Source: Martinezella rhizogenes
GTDB taxonomy: Bacteria; Pseudomonadota; Alphaproteobacteria; Rhizobiales; Rhizobiaceae
Reading direction: 5' to 3'
DNA: 64,000 bases
NCBI RefSeq assembly: GCF_007002745.1
Contig: NZ_SGNY01000009.1
Location: 124,001-188,000, forward strand
Positions 1-8,755 of this stretch are shown in pieces (position 1 is the first letter of the stretch; each line of letters opens with the position of its first letter). Made by a program: the position numbers and the translations under genes. The notes beneath the pieces were generated by a model. The model saw only the letters and a program-made list of their open reading frames with translations, was not told the origin of the DNA and ran no database searches.

Positions 1-2306
1 TTCGGGCCGTTCAGCGCGATGGTGGACCACTGTTCGGTGGTTGAGGTCAGCCAGACATTGAGATCCGGCCATTCGGTCTGGAGGTAATCCTCCATCATGT
101 TCAGCACCCGGGCGGCACCGCCTGTCGTGGTGGTGACGTGGAAACGGTCTTCGGTCATGCGGCCGATGACTCCGTCATCGCGAATGAAGCCGTCATCGCC
201 GAGCAGCAGGCCATAACGGCAGCGGCCGGGCGCGAGCTTCGACCACGGATTGGTATACATGCGGTTCATGAACTCAACCGCGTCAGGACCGACGACCTCG
301 ATCTTGCCGAGTGTCGAAGCATCGAAAATGCCCACGCTCTGGCGCACCGCCCGGCATTCGCGGCCGACCGCCGCGTCCATATCTTCACCGGGTTTTGGGA
401 AATACCAGGCGCGACGCCATTGCCCGACCGGTTCATAGACCGCGCCATGCGCCTCAGCCCAGCCATCGATCTGTGTTTTGCGTGTTACTTCAAAATGCGC
501 GCCGCGATGATAACCGGCGAAGGCTCCGAAGGTCGTTGGCGTATAGGGCGGGCGGAAGGTGGTGAGGCCGACCTGCGGCTGGGGTTTGCCAAGCGCTTCG
601 GCCGCAATGTTGAGACCGTTGATATTCGACATCTTGCCTTGATCGGTGGCCATGCCATTGGTCGTATAACGCTTGACGTGCTCGATGGAGCGCATGCCCT
701 CGCGCACGGCGAGCCGCAGATCCTTGGCGGTCACATCGTTCTGGTAATCGACGAAGGCCTTGGCCTTGCCGGCATCGCGGTCGCTCGGCAATTCGGTGTG
801 CGACACGCCGCTGCCGGTGCGGTCATGTTCCACCGCATGGCCGGCGGCATTGGCGGCCTTGCCGAGTGCTGTGGCGACTTCACGACCGCGCTCCGCACCG
901 TCCTTCAGCGCGGTCTCGATGCCCCACAGTCCGCGTCCGGCCCCGGCAATCACGCAATCCTCATTGGTGAGAGCAGGCAGGAAGGTGGTCCGTTCGTCAT
1001 CCCAGGCGAGCTTGCCCTGCGTGTGGGAGAAGAGATGCAGCGATGGCGTCCAGCCGCCGGACATCAGCACCGCGTCACAGGCAATCTCCTGTCCCGCGCC
1101 GACCGTTGCCCCCTTGACCGGATTGACCCGGACAGATTTGACCCGCAGCCGCCCGGAGGTCGCCGTCACCGTATGCGACAGCTTGACCGGAATGCCCAGC
1201 GCCAGCGCCTCATTCACCAGCTCTTCCCGCACCGTCGCGCGGGTATCGATAATCGCCTGAACGCGTGCGCCTGCGCCGTGAAGATCGAAGGCCGCGTACC
1301 AGGCGCTGTCATGGCTCGTCACCACCACCGGGCTATTGCCGACCTTGACGCCATAGCGGTTCAGATAGGTCTGGGCGGAACCTGCCAGCATCACGCCCGG
1401 CCGGTCGTTGCCGTGGAAAACCAGCGGCTTTTCCAGCGCCCCCTGCGCCAGCACCACCTGACGTGCCCTGACCCGCCACAGACGTTCGCGTGGCATGTCC
1501 TTCGGTACGGTTTCCAGATGGTCGGTCAGCTTTTCGCAGAGGCCGATCATGTTGTGGTGGTAATAGGCAATGGCCGTGGTGCGGGTCATGACCCTAACGC
1601 CGTGTTCCTTCAGCGCCTTCAACTCATCCGCAAGCCAGGTCCATGCGGGTTTGCCATCGATCTTCGCCTGCGGCTCGGACAGCAGCGTGCCACCGGCCTC
1701 GGCATTTTCATCGACCAGCACGACCTTCAGACCATCGACCGCCGCCGCACGCGCCGCAGCGAGACCGGCAGGACCAGCGCCGACGATCAGCACATCGCAA
1801 TGCAGGTTGCGCGAGGCATAGGTGTCGGGGTCTTCCTCCGTCGGCGAAACGCCGAGACCAGCCGCCGCGCGGATGAAGGGTTCATAGACCTTGTTCCAGA
1901 AGCTCTTCGGCCACATGAAGGTCTTGTAGTAGAAACCGGCCGAAAACAGCATATAGGCCATGTCGTTGACCGCGCCGATATCGAATTTCAGGCTCGGATA
2001 TTTGTTCTGCGAGGTGGTTTCCAGCCCGTTCCAGATTTCCTGCACCGTGGCGCGGGTGTTCGGCTCGAACTGACCGGTGCCGCGGCGGGTGCCGATCAGC
2101 GCATTCGGCTCTTCGGAACCCGCCGCAACCGGGCCGCGCGGGCGGTGGTATTTGAACGAGCGGCCCATAAGATGCACGCCATTGGCCAGAAGTGCCGAGG
2201 CGACGGTATCGCCCCTCACGCCACGATAGGTCTTGCCATCGAAGGTGAAGCTTACCGAGCGGGCGGCATCCACACGACCACGGCCGGAAACGCGATAGGA
2301 ATTCAT
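1..2306 (-). CDS. soxA: Sarcosine oxidase alpha subunit, 3' end cut off by the window edge
   Basis: Large subunit of heterotetrameric sarcosine oxidase, which demethylates sarcosine to glycine and passes the one-carbon unit to tetrahydrofolate in the cytoplasm. About 768 codons are present. The N-terminal 100 residues match the ferredoxin-like domain, a dinucleotide-binding GAGPAGLAAA motif lies near residue 175, and the aminomethyltransferase (GcvT-like) domain begins around residue 620 and runs off the left edge. The family is usually close to 1000 residues, so roughly 230 C-terminal residues lie outside. The start is fixed by the ATGA overlap with soxD. Expected soxG would lie beyond the edge. 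The long open frame on the opposite strand is a shadow. Family assignment is very secure. Confidence 0.96.
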   Translation of the reverse strand, partial: MNSYRVSGRGRVDAARSVSFTFDGKTYRGVRGDTVASALLANGVHLMGRSFKYHRPRGPVAAGSEEPNALIGTRRGTGQFEPNTRATVQEIWNGLETTSQNKYPSLKFDIGAVNDMAYMLFSAGFYYKTFMWPKSFWNKVYEPFIRAAAGLGVSPTEEDPDTYASRNLHCDVLIVGAGPAGLAAARAAAVDGLKVVLVDENAEAGGTLLSEPQAKIDGKPAWTWLADELKALKEHGVRVMTRTTAIAYYHHNMIGLCEKLTDHLETVPKDMPRERLWRVRARQVVLAQGALEKPLVFHGNDRPGVMLAGSAQTYLNRYGVKVGNSPVVVTSHDSAWYAAFDLHGAGARVQAIIDTRATVREELVNEALALGIPVKLSHTVTATSGRLRVKSVRVNPVKGATVGAGQEIACDAVLMSGGWTPSLHLFSHTQGKLAWDDERTTFLPALTNEDCVIAGAGRGLWGIETALKDGAERGREVATALGKAANAAGHAVEHDRTGSGVSHTELPSDRDAGKAKAFVDYQNDVTAKDLRLAVREGMRSIEHVKRYTTNGMATDQGKMSNINGLNIAAEALGKPQPQVGLTTFRPPYTPTTFGAFAGYHRGAHFEVTRKTQIDGWAEAHGAVYEPVGQWRRAWYFPKPGEDMDAAVGRECRAVRQSVGIFDASTLGKIEVVGPDAVEFMNRMYTNPWSKLAPGRCRYGLLLGDDGFIRDDGVIGRMTEDRFHVTTTTGGAARVLNMMEDYLQTEWPDLNVWLTSTTEQWSTIALNGP

Positions 2307-2623
2307 TTCGACACCTCGGAGCTTACTGGTGTGCGTGTCAGGGCAGACAGTTCAGGACGTGGTTCACCCGCGCGATAGGTCGTAAGGAACCGGTCACTCA
2401 CCGTATCGCGCACGGCATTGAAGAAGCGGCCACAGCCATGCAGATGCCGCCAGCGCTCGAAATGCGGACCTTTGACGTTTTCGCGGATGAACAGGAATTC
2501 CTCCCATTGTTCATCACTCTGCGACGACGGGTCAGCGGCGCGGACGACATGGGCCTGTCCGGCATAGGTGAACTCGGCTTCCGGCAGCGTTTCGTTGCAA
2601 TAGGGGCAGCGGATCAAAAGCAT
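2303..2623 (-). CDS. soxD: Sarcosine oxidase delta subunit
   Basis: A 106-residue zinc-binding small subunit of heterotetrameric sarcosine oxidase. It opens with MLLIRCPYCNE, placing two zinc-ligand cysteines at residues 6 and 9; the other expected ligands are visible as His60 and Cys64 in the RHLHGCG segment. Length and ligand spacing match the family. The stop overlaps the soxA start (ATGA), so the two are translationally coupled. A longer frame extends upstream into soxB in another phase, but the zinc motif and family length fix this start. Confidence 0.95.
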   Translation of the reverse strand: MLLIRCPYCNETLPEAEFTYAGQAHVVRAADPSSQSDEQWEEFLFIRENVKGPHFERWRHLHGCGRFFNAVRDTVSDRFLTTYRAGEPRPELSALTRTPVSSEVSK

Positions 2624-2688
2624 CGTCGTATCCTCGGAGCATTTCCAGTAAAAGTGCGAAGCGGTTTTACGTCCGGAAAATGCGTGAA

Positions 2689-3942
2689 TTAATGCGCCAC
2701 GGCGGCGGCGGCGGCCTCGTCGATCAGACGGCCGGAACGGAAACGTTCCAGCGTAAACGGCGCGTTGATCGGGTGCGGTTCGTTTTTGGCAATGGTCCAG
2801 GCGAAGGTGTGGGCCGCCCCCGGTGTGGCCTTGAAGCCGCCGGTTCCCCAGCCGCAATTGACGTAGAGCCCGTCGACCGGCGTCTTGCCGAGAATGGCCG
2901 AACGATCCGGCGTCACATCGACAATGCCGCCCCATTTGCGCAGCATGCGCATGCGGTTGAAGATCGGAAAGATTTCGACAATGGCCGCGATGGTATGCTC
3001 GATCAGCGGCAGGCCGCCGCGCTGCGAATAGGAGGTATACTGGTCCGTACCCGAACCAATCACCAACTCGCCCTTGTCGGACTGGCTGATATAGGCATGG
3101 ACGGCGTTGGACATGACCACGCAGGGGAAAATCGGCTTGATCGGTTCCGACACCAGCGCCTGCAGCGGATAGCTTTCGAGCGGCAGGCGCACACCGGCGG
3201 TATCCATGACGACCGATGTATGGCCGGCAGCGGAAACCGCCACCTTCTTTGCCTTGATGAAGCCCCGCGCCGTTTCGACACCGGCGACGGAACCATCGGC
3301 ATTGCGGCGAATGGCGGTCACAGGGCAATTCTGGATGATATCGACACCGCGGGCGGCGGCACCACGCGCATACCCCCAGGCGACCGCATCATGGCGCGCC
3401 GTGCCGGCCCGTTCCTGCAACGCACCACCCATGATCGGATAACGGGCATTGGGGGAAATACTGAGCGGCGGGCAATATTCCTTGCATTCCTCTGTCGTGA
3501 GCCAGCGATTATCGACGCCGTTCAAGCGGTTGGAATGAATGTGACGCTTGAAGCTCTGCACGTCGTGAACGTTATGGGCCAGCATCAGCACGCCGCGCTT
3601 TGAATACATGACGTTGTAGTTCAGTTCCTGGCTCAAATTCTCCCACAGATCGACGGCGTGATCATAAAGCCGGGCGCTTTCATCATAGAGATAATTGGAG
3701 CGGATGATCGTCGTGTTGCGGCCGGTATTGCCGCCGCCGAGCCAGCCCTTGTCGATGACGGCGACATTGGTGATGCCGTGCTGGCTGGCGAGATAATACG
3801 CAGCGCCCAGACCATGGCCGCCAGCGCCGACGATGACCACGTCATATTCGGCCTTCGGCTGGCTGTCGGGCCATTGCTCGTCCCAGTTCTTGTGGCCGGT
3901 CAGGGCGTTCTTCAAAAGATTGAAAGCATTAAAACGCGTCAT
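2689..3942 (-). CDS. soxB: Sarcosine oxidase beta subunit
   Basis: Flavoprotein subunit (417 residues) that oxidises sarcosine at its FAD and carries the second flavin at the interface with the alpha subunit. The Rossmann FAD motif VIVGAGGHGLGAAYYLA lies around residues 35-51 and DAO-family features follow, including GKTPVDGLYVNCGWGTGGFK near the C terminus. It is the first gene of soxB-soxD-soxA, 65 bp before soxD, and is divergent from the AraC-type regulator at 4043. The length is normal for SoxB. The gene order BDA(G) is the conserved one. Confidence 0.96.
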   Translation of the reverse strand: MTRFNAFNLLKNALTGHKNWDEQWPDSQPKAEYDVVIVGAGGHGLGAAYYLASQHGITNVAVIDKGWLGGGNTGRNTTIIRSNYLYDESARLYDHAVDLWENLSQELNYNVMYSKRGVLMLAHNVHDVQSFKRHIHSNRLNGVDNRWLTTEECKEYCPPLSISPNARYPIMGGALQERAGTARHDAVAWGYARGAAARGVDIIQNCPVTAIRRNADGSVAGVETARGFIKAKKVAVSAAGHTSVVMDTAGVRLPLESYPLQALVSEPIKPIFPCVVMSNAVHAYISQSDKGELVIGSGTDQYTSYSQRGGLPLIEHTIAAIVEIFPIFNRMRMLRKWGGIVDVTPDRSAILGKTPVDGLYVNCGWGTGGFKATPGAAHTFAWTIAKNEPHPINAPFTLERFRSGRLIDEAAAAAVAH

Positions 3943-3973
3943 GAGCGGACCCGATGGTTAAAAAATCTCGTGT

Positions 3974-3996
3974 CGCAAAAGCTATGAAGATTTGCG
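3974..3996. promoter_or_regulatory. Inverted repeat between soxB and its divergent regulator
   Basis: CGCAAA and TTTGCG are separated by 11 bp (3974-3979 and 3991-3996) in the 100-bp gap between the divergent soxB and AraC-type regulator genes. This is a plausible operator half-site pair, but the arms are short and could occur by chance. No clear sigma-70 promoter was picked out. Confidence 0.25.
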
Positions 3997-4042
3997 TTGC
4001 CGCGGCTGGACAATCGCGTCTCTTTGCATGAATATTTGCGCC

Positions 4043-5074
4043 ATGACCTCTCACCGCGCCAAGAAACGCCTCAGCGTCGCGTTCCTGCTTGCCGACCGTT
4101 TCACATTGTCGGCCTTCGCGAATTTCGTCGATGTGCTGCGCCTTGCCGCCGACGAGGCCGACCGCTCGCGCCCAATTCTCTGCGAATGGTCGGTGCTGTC
4201 GGCAACAATGGGCAGCGTTCAATCGAGCTGCGGTGTGAAGGTGCAGCCCGACACGCGGCTGATCGACGCCGGGCATTACGACTACATCGTTGTTGCTGGC
4301 GGCTTGATCAGCGATCACAGCGCCCTGCCGCCGGAAGCGCTGCGGTTCCTCAAACAGCGTGCAGCGGCCGGCACTCCCATTATCGGGCTCTGCACCGGCG
4401 TTTTCATTCTACACGAAGCGGGCCTGCTTGATGGTTATCGCTGCTGCGTGAGCTGGTTCCACCATCAGGATTTTCTCGACCGCTTCGACACGGTGCAGAT
4501 GGTCTCCGACCAGATTTTCGTTATCGATCGCGACCGGCTGACCTGTTCGGGCGGCCACGGCTCCGCACATCTGGCGGCCTTCCTGGTGGAGCGCCATGTC
4601 GGCCAGTCCGCCGCCATCAAGAGCCTCAACATCATGATGATCGACAGCGCACTGAGCGGCGAAAAACCCCAGCCCGGCCAGCAGAGCGCACGCAGAGCCA
4701 CGGACCCGCTGGTCAAAAAGGCGATCCTGCGCATGCAGCAGAATATCGAAGTGCCGAGAACCGTGCTGGAACTTGCCCGCGACCTCGGTCTTGGCCGTCG
4801 CAGCCTCGAACGGCGTTTTCTTGGTGACCTGAAGGCGACGCCATCGAAAGTCTATCTCGAACTGCGGCTGGACCGCGCGCTTTCCCTGTTACGCAAAACG
4901 GAAGACACGATCACCCAGATCGCGCTTGCCACCGGTTTTTGCGACGCGCCACATCTTTCGCGCACCTTGCGGGCCGAGCGGGGTTTCAGCCCCAGCGAAT
5001 ATCGCAAGACGCAGATTGGCCACGTCGCGACGGACGAGGAGTTCGCCGTCGGCGTGCTCCTGCCGCAATCCTGA
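4043..5074 (+). CDS. GATase1-like/AraC transcriptional regulator (GbdR type)
   Basis: A 343-residue regulator with an N-terminal DJ-1/PfpI-like amidotransferase-fold domain (about residues 10-190, with the GLCTGVF nucleophile-elbow cysteine at 117) and a C-terminal AraC DNA-binding domain (about 235-325, containing ELARDLGLGRRSLERRF and IALATGFCDAPHLSRTL). Proteins of this architecture control glycine betaine, dimethylglycine and sarcosine catabolism in other proteobacteria (GbdR), and this one is divergent from soxBDA, so control of sox is the likely role. The start is uncertain: ATG at 4028 and TTG at 3992 are in frame and none has a strong Shine-Dalgarno. I chose the ATG giving the usual N terminus. 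Confidence 0.88.
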   Translation: MTSHRAKKRLSVAFLLADRFTLSAFANFVDVLRLAADEADRSRPILCEWSVLSATMGSVQSSCGVKVQPDTRLIDAGHYDYIVVAGGLISDHSALPPEALRFLKQRAAAGTPIIGLCTGVFILHEAGLLDGYRCCVSWFHHQDFLDRFDTVQMVSDQIFVIDRDRLTCSGGHGSAHLAAFLVERHVGQSAAIKSLNIMMIDSALSGEKPQPGQQSARRATDPLVKKAILRMQQNIEVPRTVLELARDLGLGRRSLERRFLGDLKATPSKVYLELRLDRALSLLRKTEDTITQIALATGFCDAPHLSRTLRAERGFSPSEYRKTQIGHVATDEEFAVGVLLPQS

Positions 5075-5087
5075 AGATATTCGAGCT

Positions 5088-5849
5088 TCAGCCGGCAGGC
5101 TGCGCCGGCTGGCCGGTTTCGACCCGCACCGATATGGCGTCATGGCGCCAATATTCGAGATCGCAATCGATGATGCGGCCATGCTGGTCCTGATTGACGC
5201 GCGTGATTTTCAGGCCGTAAGCCCCTTCGCTGCAACCAAGATGATGAGCCGGATATCCCCGCAACGCGACGGGATTGATTTCGAAATAGGCCGGACCATA
5301 GGTGACGGCATAAGTATCCTGATAAATCGTCGTGAGTGACCGGGTGAGGTCGTGCTGCACGATGTCAGGGAAAATCTCCATCGAAAGATAGTGTTCGACA
5401 AAAAGCACCAGCCGGCCGTCGATGCTGCGCTTTCTGCGGATGCGCCAGAACGGCGTTCCCGGCGCACAGCGCATGAGGGGCGCAAGCTCTTCGGGCAGCG
5501 CTGCGGCCTCGGCCTCCACCAGCAGGGTTTCGGCGGAGCGCCCCTGCTCCGCGGCCATGCGATGGAAGTGGGAACGGTGCAGCGGGCTGTAAATCAGGCG
5601 CGGTCCAGAAACGAACCAGCCACGACGGCTTTCGCGAAAGATCAGGCCGTCGATCTCGAGGTGGAAAAGCGCCTCGCGCAGGGTGATACGCGTGGTGGCG
5701 TATTTCGCGATCAATTGTCTCTCGGAGAGAAGCCGGCCATGCTTCACCACCTCGCCTGCGGCAATGGCCAGGCGCAATTGCTGTTCCAGCCCGCCGCGCC
5801 GGCCGGCTTCGATATCGCGGTTGCCGCCTGTCGTTTCTCTGGCTGGCAT
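5088..5849 (-). CDS. GntR-family regulator with UTRA ligand-binding domain
   Basis: A 253-residue repressor-type protein. The winged helix occupies about residues 20-85 (LLSERQLIAKYATTRITLRE is the recognition region) and the rest is a UTRA effector domain ending in the characteristic DCDLEYWRHDAISV strand. This subfamily often controls phosphonate and amino-sugar genes. It diverges from the organophosphorus importer at 5975, and a perfect 12-bp palindrome typical of PhnF-like operators lies between them, so it probably represses that operon and possibly itself. ATG at 5849 has GAGGG a few bases upstream and is preferred over the ATG four codons earlier. Confidence 0.9.
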   Translation of the reverse strand: MPARETTGGNRDIEAGRRGGLEQQLRLAIAAGEVVKHGRLLSERQLIAKYATTRITLREALFHLEIDGLIFRESRRGWFVSGPRLIYSPLHRSHFHRMAAEQGRSAETLLVEAEAAALPEELAPLMRCAPGTPFWRIRRKRSIDGRLVLFVEHYLSMEIFPDIVQHDLTRSLTTIYQDTYAVTYGPAYFEINPVALRGYPAHHLGCSEGAYGLKITRVNQDQHGRIIDCDLEYWRHDAISVRVETGQPAQPAG

Positions 5850-5907
5850 CGCCGCCCTCATTCAATGGAAGTCAAAAAATAACGGGCGCGCCATGTCCGC
5901 GCCGAAA

Positions 5908-5939
5908 GCGTCATTGGCCTGTCATAGCGAACCGATAAT
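5908..5939 (+). promoter_or_regulatory. Pho box and -10 of the organophosphorus importer promoter
   Basis: GCGTCAT (5908-5914), four bases, then CTGTCAT (5919-5925) give the two 7-mers with the 11-bp period of the rhizobial PhoB site. GATAAT (5934-5939) follows after 8 bp, which is where the -10 of a PhoB-activated promoter belongs. The predicted transcript starts near 5946 and the coding region at 5975. This indicates induction under phosphate starvation. Confidence 0.75.
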
Positions 5940-5950
5940 GAGCATGCAAC

Positions 5951-5962
5951 TGGTCTAGACCA
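5951..5962. promoter_or_regulatory. GntR/UTRA operator palindrome
   Basis: TGGTCTAGACCA is a perfect 12-bp palindrome just downstream of the predicted transcription start and before the Shine-Dalgarno of the binding-protein gene. It resembles PhnF-type operators (TGGTnTAnACCA). The likely ligand is the divergent GntR protein encoded at 5088-5849. Confidence 0.7.
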
Positions 5963-5974
5963 AGGAGCAAGCCC

Positions 5975-7018
5975 GTGAAAAATTCCATCCTCTCCCTTTC
6001 CCTTCTCACCGTTTTTTCCCTTCCCCTCACCGCCCAGGCGCAGGACGTTCCTGCCCTTGAAGCGGCCGCCCGCAAAGAAGGCGCCATCTACAGCGTCGGC
6101 ATGCCGGACGGCTGGGCGAACTGGAAGGACACCTGGAACCAGCTGACCGAAAAATACGGCCTGAAACACGCCGATACGGACATGAGCAGCGGCGAGGAAA
6201 TCGCCAAGTTCGCCAATGAAGGCGCCAATGCGACGGCTGATATCGGCGATGTCGGTCTCGAATTCGGCCCGATCGCTGTCGCCCGCGGCGTCACCCAGCC
6301 CTACAAGACCACGACCTGGGACCAGATCCCCGACTGGGCCAAGGACAAGGACGGCCATTGGGTCATCGGTTACACCGGCACCATCGCCTTCCTGATCTCC
6401 GCCGATGTCAAGAACCCGCCCGCTTCCTGGGCTGATCTGCTGAAGGGCGACTACAAGGTCTCGCTCGGCAATGTCGGTTCCGGTGCACAGGACAATGCCG
6501 CCGTGCTGGCTGCCGCCATCGCCATGGGCGGCGGTGAGGAAAATCTCCAGCCGGGCGTCGACCTCTTCGCCAAGCTTGCGGAAAAAGGCCGCCTGCTGGC
6601 CAATGGCGCAAACCCGGCCACGATGGAAAAGGGCGAAATCCAGGTCGCGCCGATGTGGGACTTCAACGCCCTCAACTACCGCGATGTGGTTGGCCGCGAG
6701 AAGTTCAAGGTCGTCATCCCCTCTGACGGTTCTGTGACCAGCGGTTACGCCACCATCATCAACAAATTCTCCAAGCAGCCCAATGCCGCCAAGCTGGCGC
6801 GCGAATATATCCTCAGCGATGCCGGCCAGATCAACCTGGCCAATGGTTATGCCCGTCCGATCCGTGTCGACCGCATCACCCTGCCGGCCGAGGCGAAGGA
6901 ACGCCTGCTGCCTTCGGAACAATATGCCAAGGCCCGCCCGATCAATGCCGCCGTCTGGACCCAGGCCGCCGGCAAGCTGGTCAATCTCTGGCGCGCCAGC
7001 GTCGCCCCGAAGATGTAA
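5975..7018 (+). CDS. ABC importer periplasmic binding protein, 2-aminoethylphosphonate/iron(III)-like family
   Basis: A 347-residue family-1 solute-binding protein. The first 22 residues are a Sec signal peptide ending at AQAQ, and the mature protein is the short Fbp/PhnS-type. It starts with GTG, seven bases after AAGGAG. It heads an operon with a phosphohydrolase-like enzyme, two single permeases and an ATPase. The Pho box and GntR operator upstream point to a phosphorus-containing ligand such as a phosphonate or phosphodiester; the sequence alone does not prove the ligand. A strong stem-loop follows the gene, so this cistron is probably expressed above the rest. Confidence 0.88.
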   Translation: MKNSILSLSLLTVFSLPLTAQAQDVPALEAAARKEGAIYSVGMPDGWANWKDTWNQLTEKYGLKHADTDMSSGEEIAKFANEGANATADIGDVGLEFGPIAVARGVTQPYKTTTWDQIPDWAKDKDGHWVIGYTGTIAFLISADVKNPPASWADLLKGDYKVSLGNVGSGAQDNAAVLAAAIAMGGGEENLQPGVDLFAKLAEKGRLLANGANPATMEKGEIQVAPMWDFNALNYRDVVGREKFKVVIPSDGSVTSGYATIINKFSKQPNAAKLAREYILSDAGQINLANGYARPIRVDRITLPAEAKERLLPSEQYAKARPINAAVWTQAAGKLVNLWRASVAPKM

Positions 7019-7048
7019 TCCGGCAAACGCCCTGAAAACCGAACGGCT

Positions 7049-7075
7049 GTTCCGCGGGCAACGAGCCCGCGGAAC
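7049..7075 (+). terminator. Intercistronic stem-loop after the binding-protein gene
   Basis: GTTCCGCGGGC, a 5-nt loop AACGA, and the exact complement form an 11-bp GC-rich hairpin followed only by GTGCTAAAA. It lies inside the operon, so partial termination or 3'-end stabilisation of the binding-protein message is more likely than a full stop. Confidence 0.7.
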
Positions 7076-7127
7076 GTGCTAAAAAGTGCTCGGGCAAACC
7101 GAACCACAAACAGACGAGACGAAAGCG

Positions 7128-7934
7128 ATGCACAAGACGATCTTCATTCTGCTGGATGGCCTCAGATATGCAACGGCAAGGGATTGCCTCGGATATATGG
7201 AAGGGCTGGTAACGGCCGGAAAGGTCGGTATCCACGCCGTACGCAGCGAATTACCGTCGATTTCGCGACCGCTTTACGAAACGCTGATGACCGGACTGCC
7301 GCCAGTGGTTCATGGTGTCACCAGCAACGGCGTGGTTCGCCGCTCCCGCTTTCCCAATGTCTTCTCGCTGGCAAGTGCGGCCGGCCGCACCACCGCCGCC
7401 TCCGCCTATCACTGGTACTTCGAACTTTATAATCAGGCGCCTTTCTCCCCGGAATTCCGCCATATCGAAAATTTCGATGGCGGCATTCATCACGGCTCGT
7501 TTTATTGGGCGGATCATTATCCGGACGACCATGTCTTTGCCGACGCGGATGTTCTGCTGCGCCGGCATGGCCCGGATTTCCTGCTGATCCACCCGATGAA
7601 TATCGACAATGAAGGCCACAAGCATGGCGGCAGCTCGCGGGAATATCGCAACGCCGCCCGTAACGCCGGCGATCTCCTGGCGCGGTATCTGCCAGCCTGG
7701 CACGCTGCTGGTTACAGCATCATCGTCACCAGCGATCACGGCATGAGCGATGACGGCAATCACGGCGGGCCGCATGAGACCGAGGCTCTGGTGCCATTCT
7801 ATACATTCGGCGAGGCCTTTACGCCGGCTGCGGATGCGAAGCTTGCACAGACGGATATTGCCGGACTGCTCTGCACGCTTCTCGCCATTGCCGATCACGG
7901 CCTGCCCGTACCGCAAGGACTGTTATCCGCATGA
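7128..7934 (+). CDS. Alkaline-phosphatase-superfamily hydrolase (nucleotide pyrophosphatase/phosphodiesterase type)
   Basis: A 268-residue cytoplasmic enzyme without a signal peptide. The superfamily metal ligands are visible in order: ILLDGLR near residue 8, a serine in PSISRP where the NPP nucleophile sits, DNEGH near 165, SDHGMSDDG near 205, and a histidine in GGPHETE. NPP-like members cleave phosphodiesters or phosphonates such as phosphonoacetate, but are normally longer. Embedded in a PhoB-controlled importer operon, it probably releases phosphate from the imported compound. ATG at 7128 is used: a frame opening 42 bases earlier lacks a ribosome site. The substrate is unknown. Confidence 0.82.
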   Translation: MHKTIFILLDGLRYATARDCLGYMEGLVTAGKVGIHAVRSELPSISRPLYETLMTGLPPVVHGVTSNGVVRRSRFPNVFSLASAAGRTTAASAYHWYFELYNQAPFSPEFRHIENFDGGIHHGSFYWADHYPDDHVFADADVLLRRHGPDFLLIHPMNIDNEGHKHGGSSREYRNAARNAGDLLARYLPAWHAAGYSIIVTSDHGMSDDGNHGGPHETEALVPFYTFGEAFTPAADAKLAQTDIAGLLCTLLAIADHGLPVPQGLLSA

Positions 7935-8755
7935 GCGTGCAGAACCGCAAAATGCGGCTGCTGGCAGCGCCGTTTCTCGGCGTTATCGCCATTCTCGTCC
8001 TCTGGCCGCTGGCGAGCGTCATCACTGACAGCTTTTTCGCCGGCGGTGCACTGTCACTTGCCAATTACCGCACCATTCTCACGGATGCCTTTTATCTTCA
8101 GTCATTCGCGACCACGACGATCATTTCGCTCATCAGCACGGGAACGGGTCTCGTTTTCGGTTTTCTGGTCGCAGTGGCGCTGCGGACAAGGTCTGGCGGC
8201 ACCCGCCGCATCGTCATGGCCTTCGCCAATATTGGCGCCAACTTCGCCGGCGTACCGCTCGCCATGGCGCTCATCTTCATCTTCGGGCTGAACGGCATGT
8301 TCACGCTTTTGCTGAAGGAATTGGGGCTGATCGACGATTTTAACGTCTATTCCTTTACCGGGCTCATCATCGCCTATTGTTATTTTCAGGTGGCGCTGGC
8401 CACGCTGCTGATCACGCCGGCGCTTGCTGCCGTCGGTCAGGATATCGAAGAGGCGGCGGCGCTGATCGGCGTCGGCAAGCTGCGGTTCTGGCTGAGGGTC
8501 GGTCTGCCCACCGTCGCACGGCAGTTGCTGGCAATCGCCATTCTGCTCTTTGCCAATGCCATGGGCACTTTCGCGACGACCTTCGCTCTGACCGGAACAA
8601 GCATCAATGTCGTCACCATCCGCATCAGCGAACTGGTATCCGGCGATATTTTCTCCGATCCCAATCTCGCCAATGCCATCGCCATATGCCTTCTGGTCGT
8701 GCTTCTCGTGCCCATCACCGCAAGCCAGATATTGGCGGGAGAAAAGCGCCGATGA
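7931..8755 (+). CDS. ABC importer permease, first subunit
   Basis: A 274-residue inner-membrane protein with six predicted membrane segments and the ATPase-contacting EAA loop (EEAAALIGVGKLRFWLRVGLP) at about residues 172-194. It overlaps the preceding hydrolase gene by four bases and the next permease gene by ATGA, so the proteins are translationally coupled. It pairs with the permease at 8752 and the ATPase at 9543. Confidence 0.9.
   Translation: MSVQNRKMRLLAAPFLGVIAILVLWPLASVITDSFFAGGALSLANYRTILTDAFYLQSFATTTIISLISTGTGLVFGFLVAVALRTRSGGTRRIVMAFANIGANFAGVPLAMALIFIFGLNGMFTLLLKELGLIDDFNVYSFTGLIIAYCYFQVALATLLITPALAAVGQDIEEAAALIGVGKLRFWLRVGLPTVARQLLAIAILLFANAMGTFATTFALTGTSINVVTIRISELVSGDIFSDPNLANAIAICLLVVLLVPITASQILAGEKRR

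Noticed and set aside
138..2378. 746-codon open frame on the plus strand
   Set aside because: It lies antisense to soxA, whose product is recognisable throughout. The translated plus-strand protein has the His/Arg/Ala/Gly composition of a GC-rich shadow and no family features.
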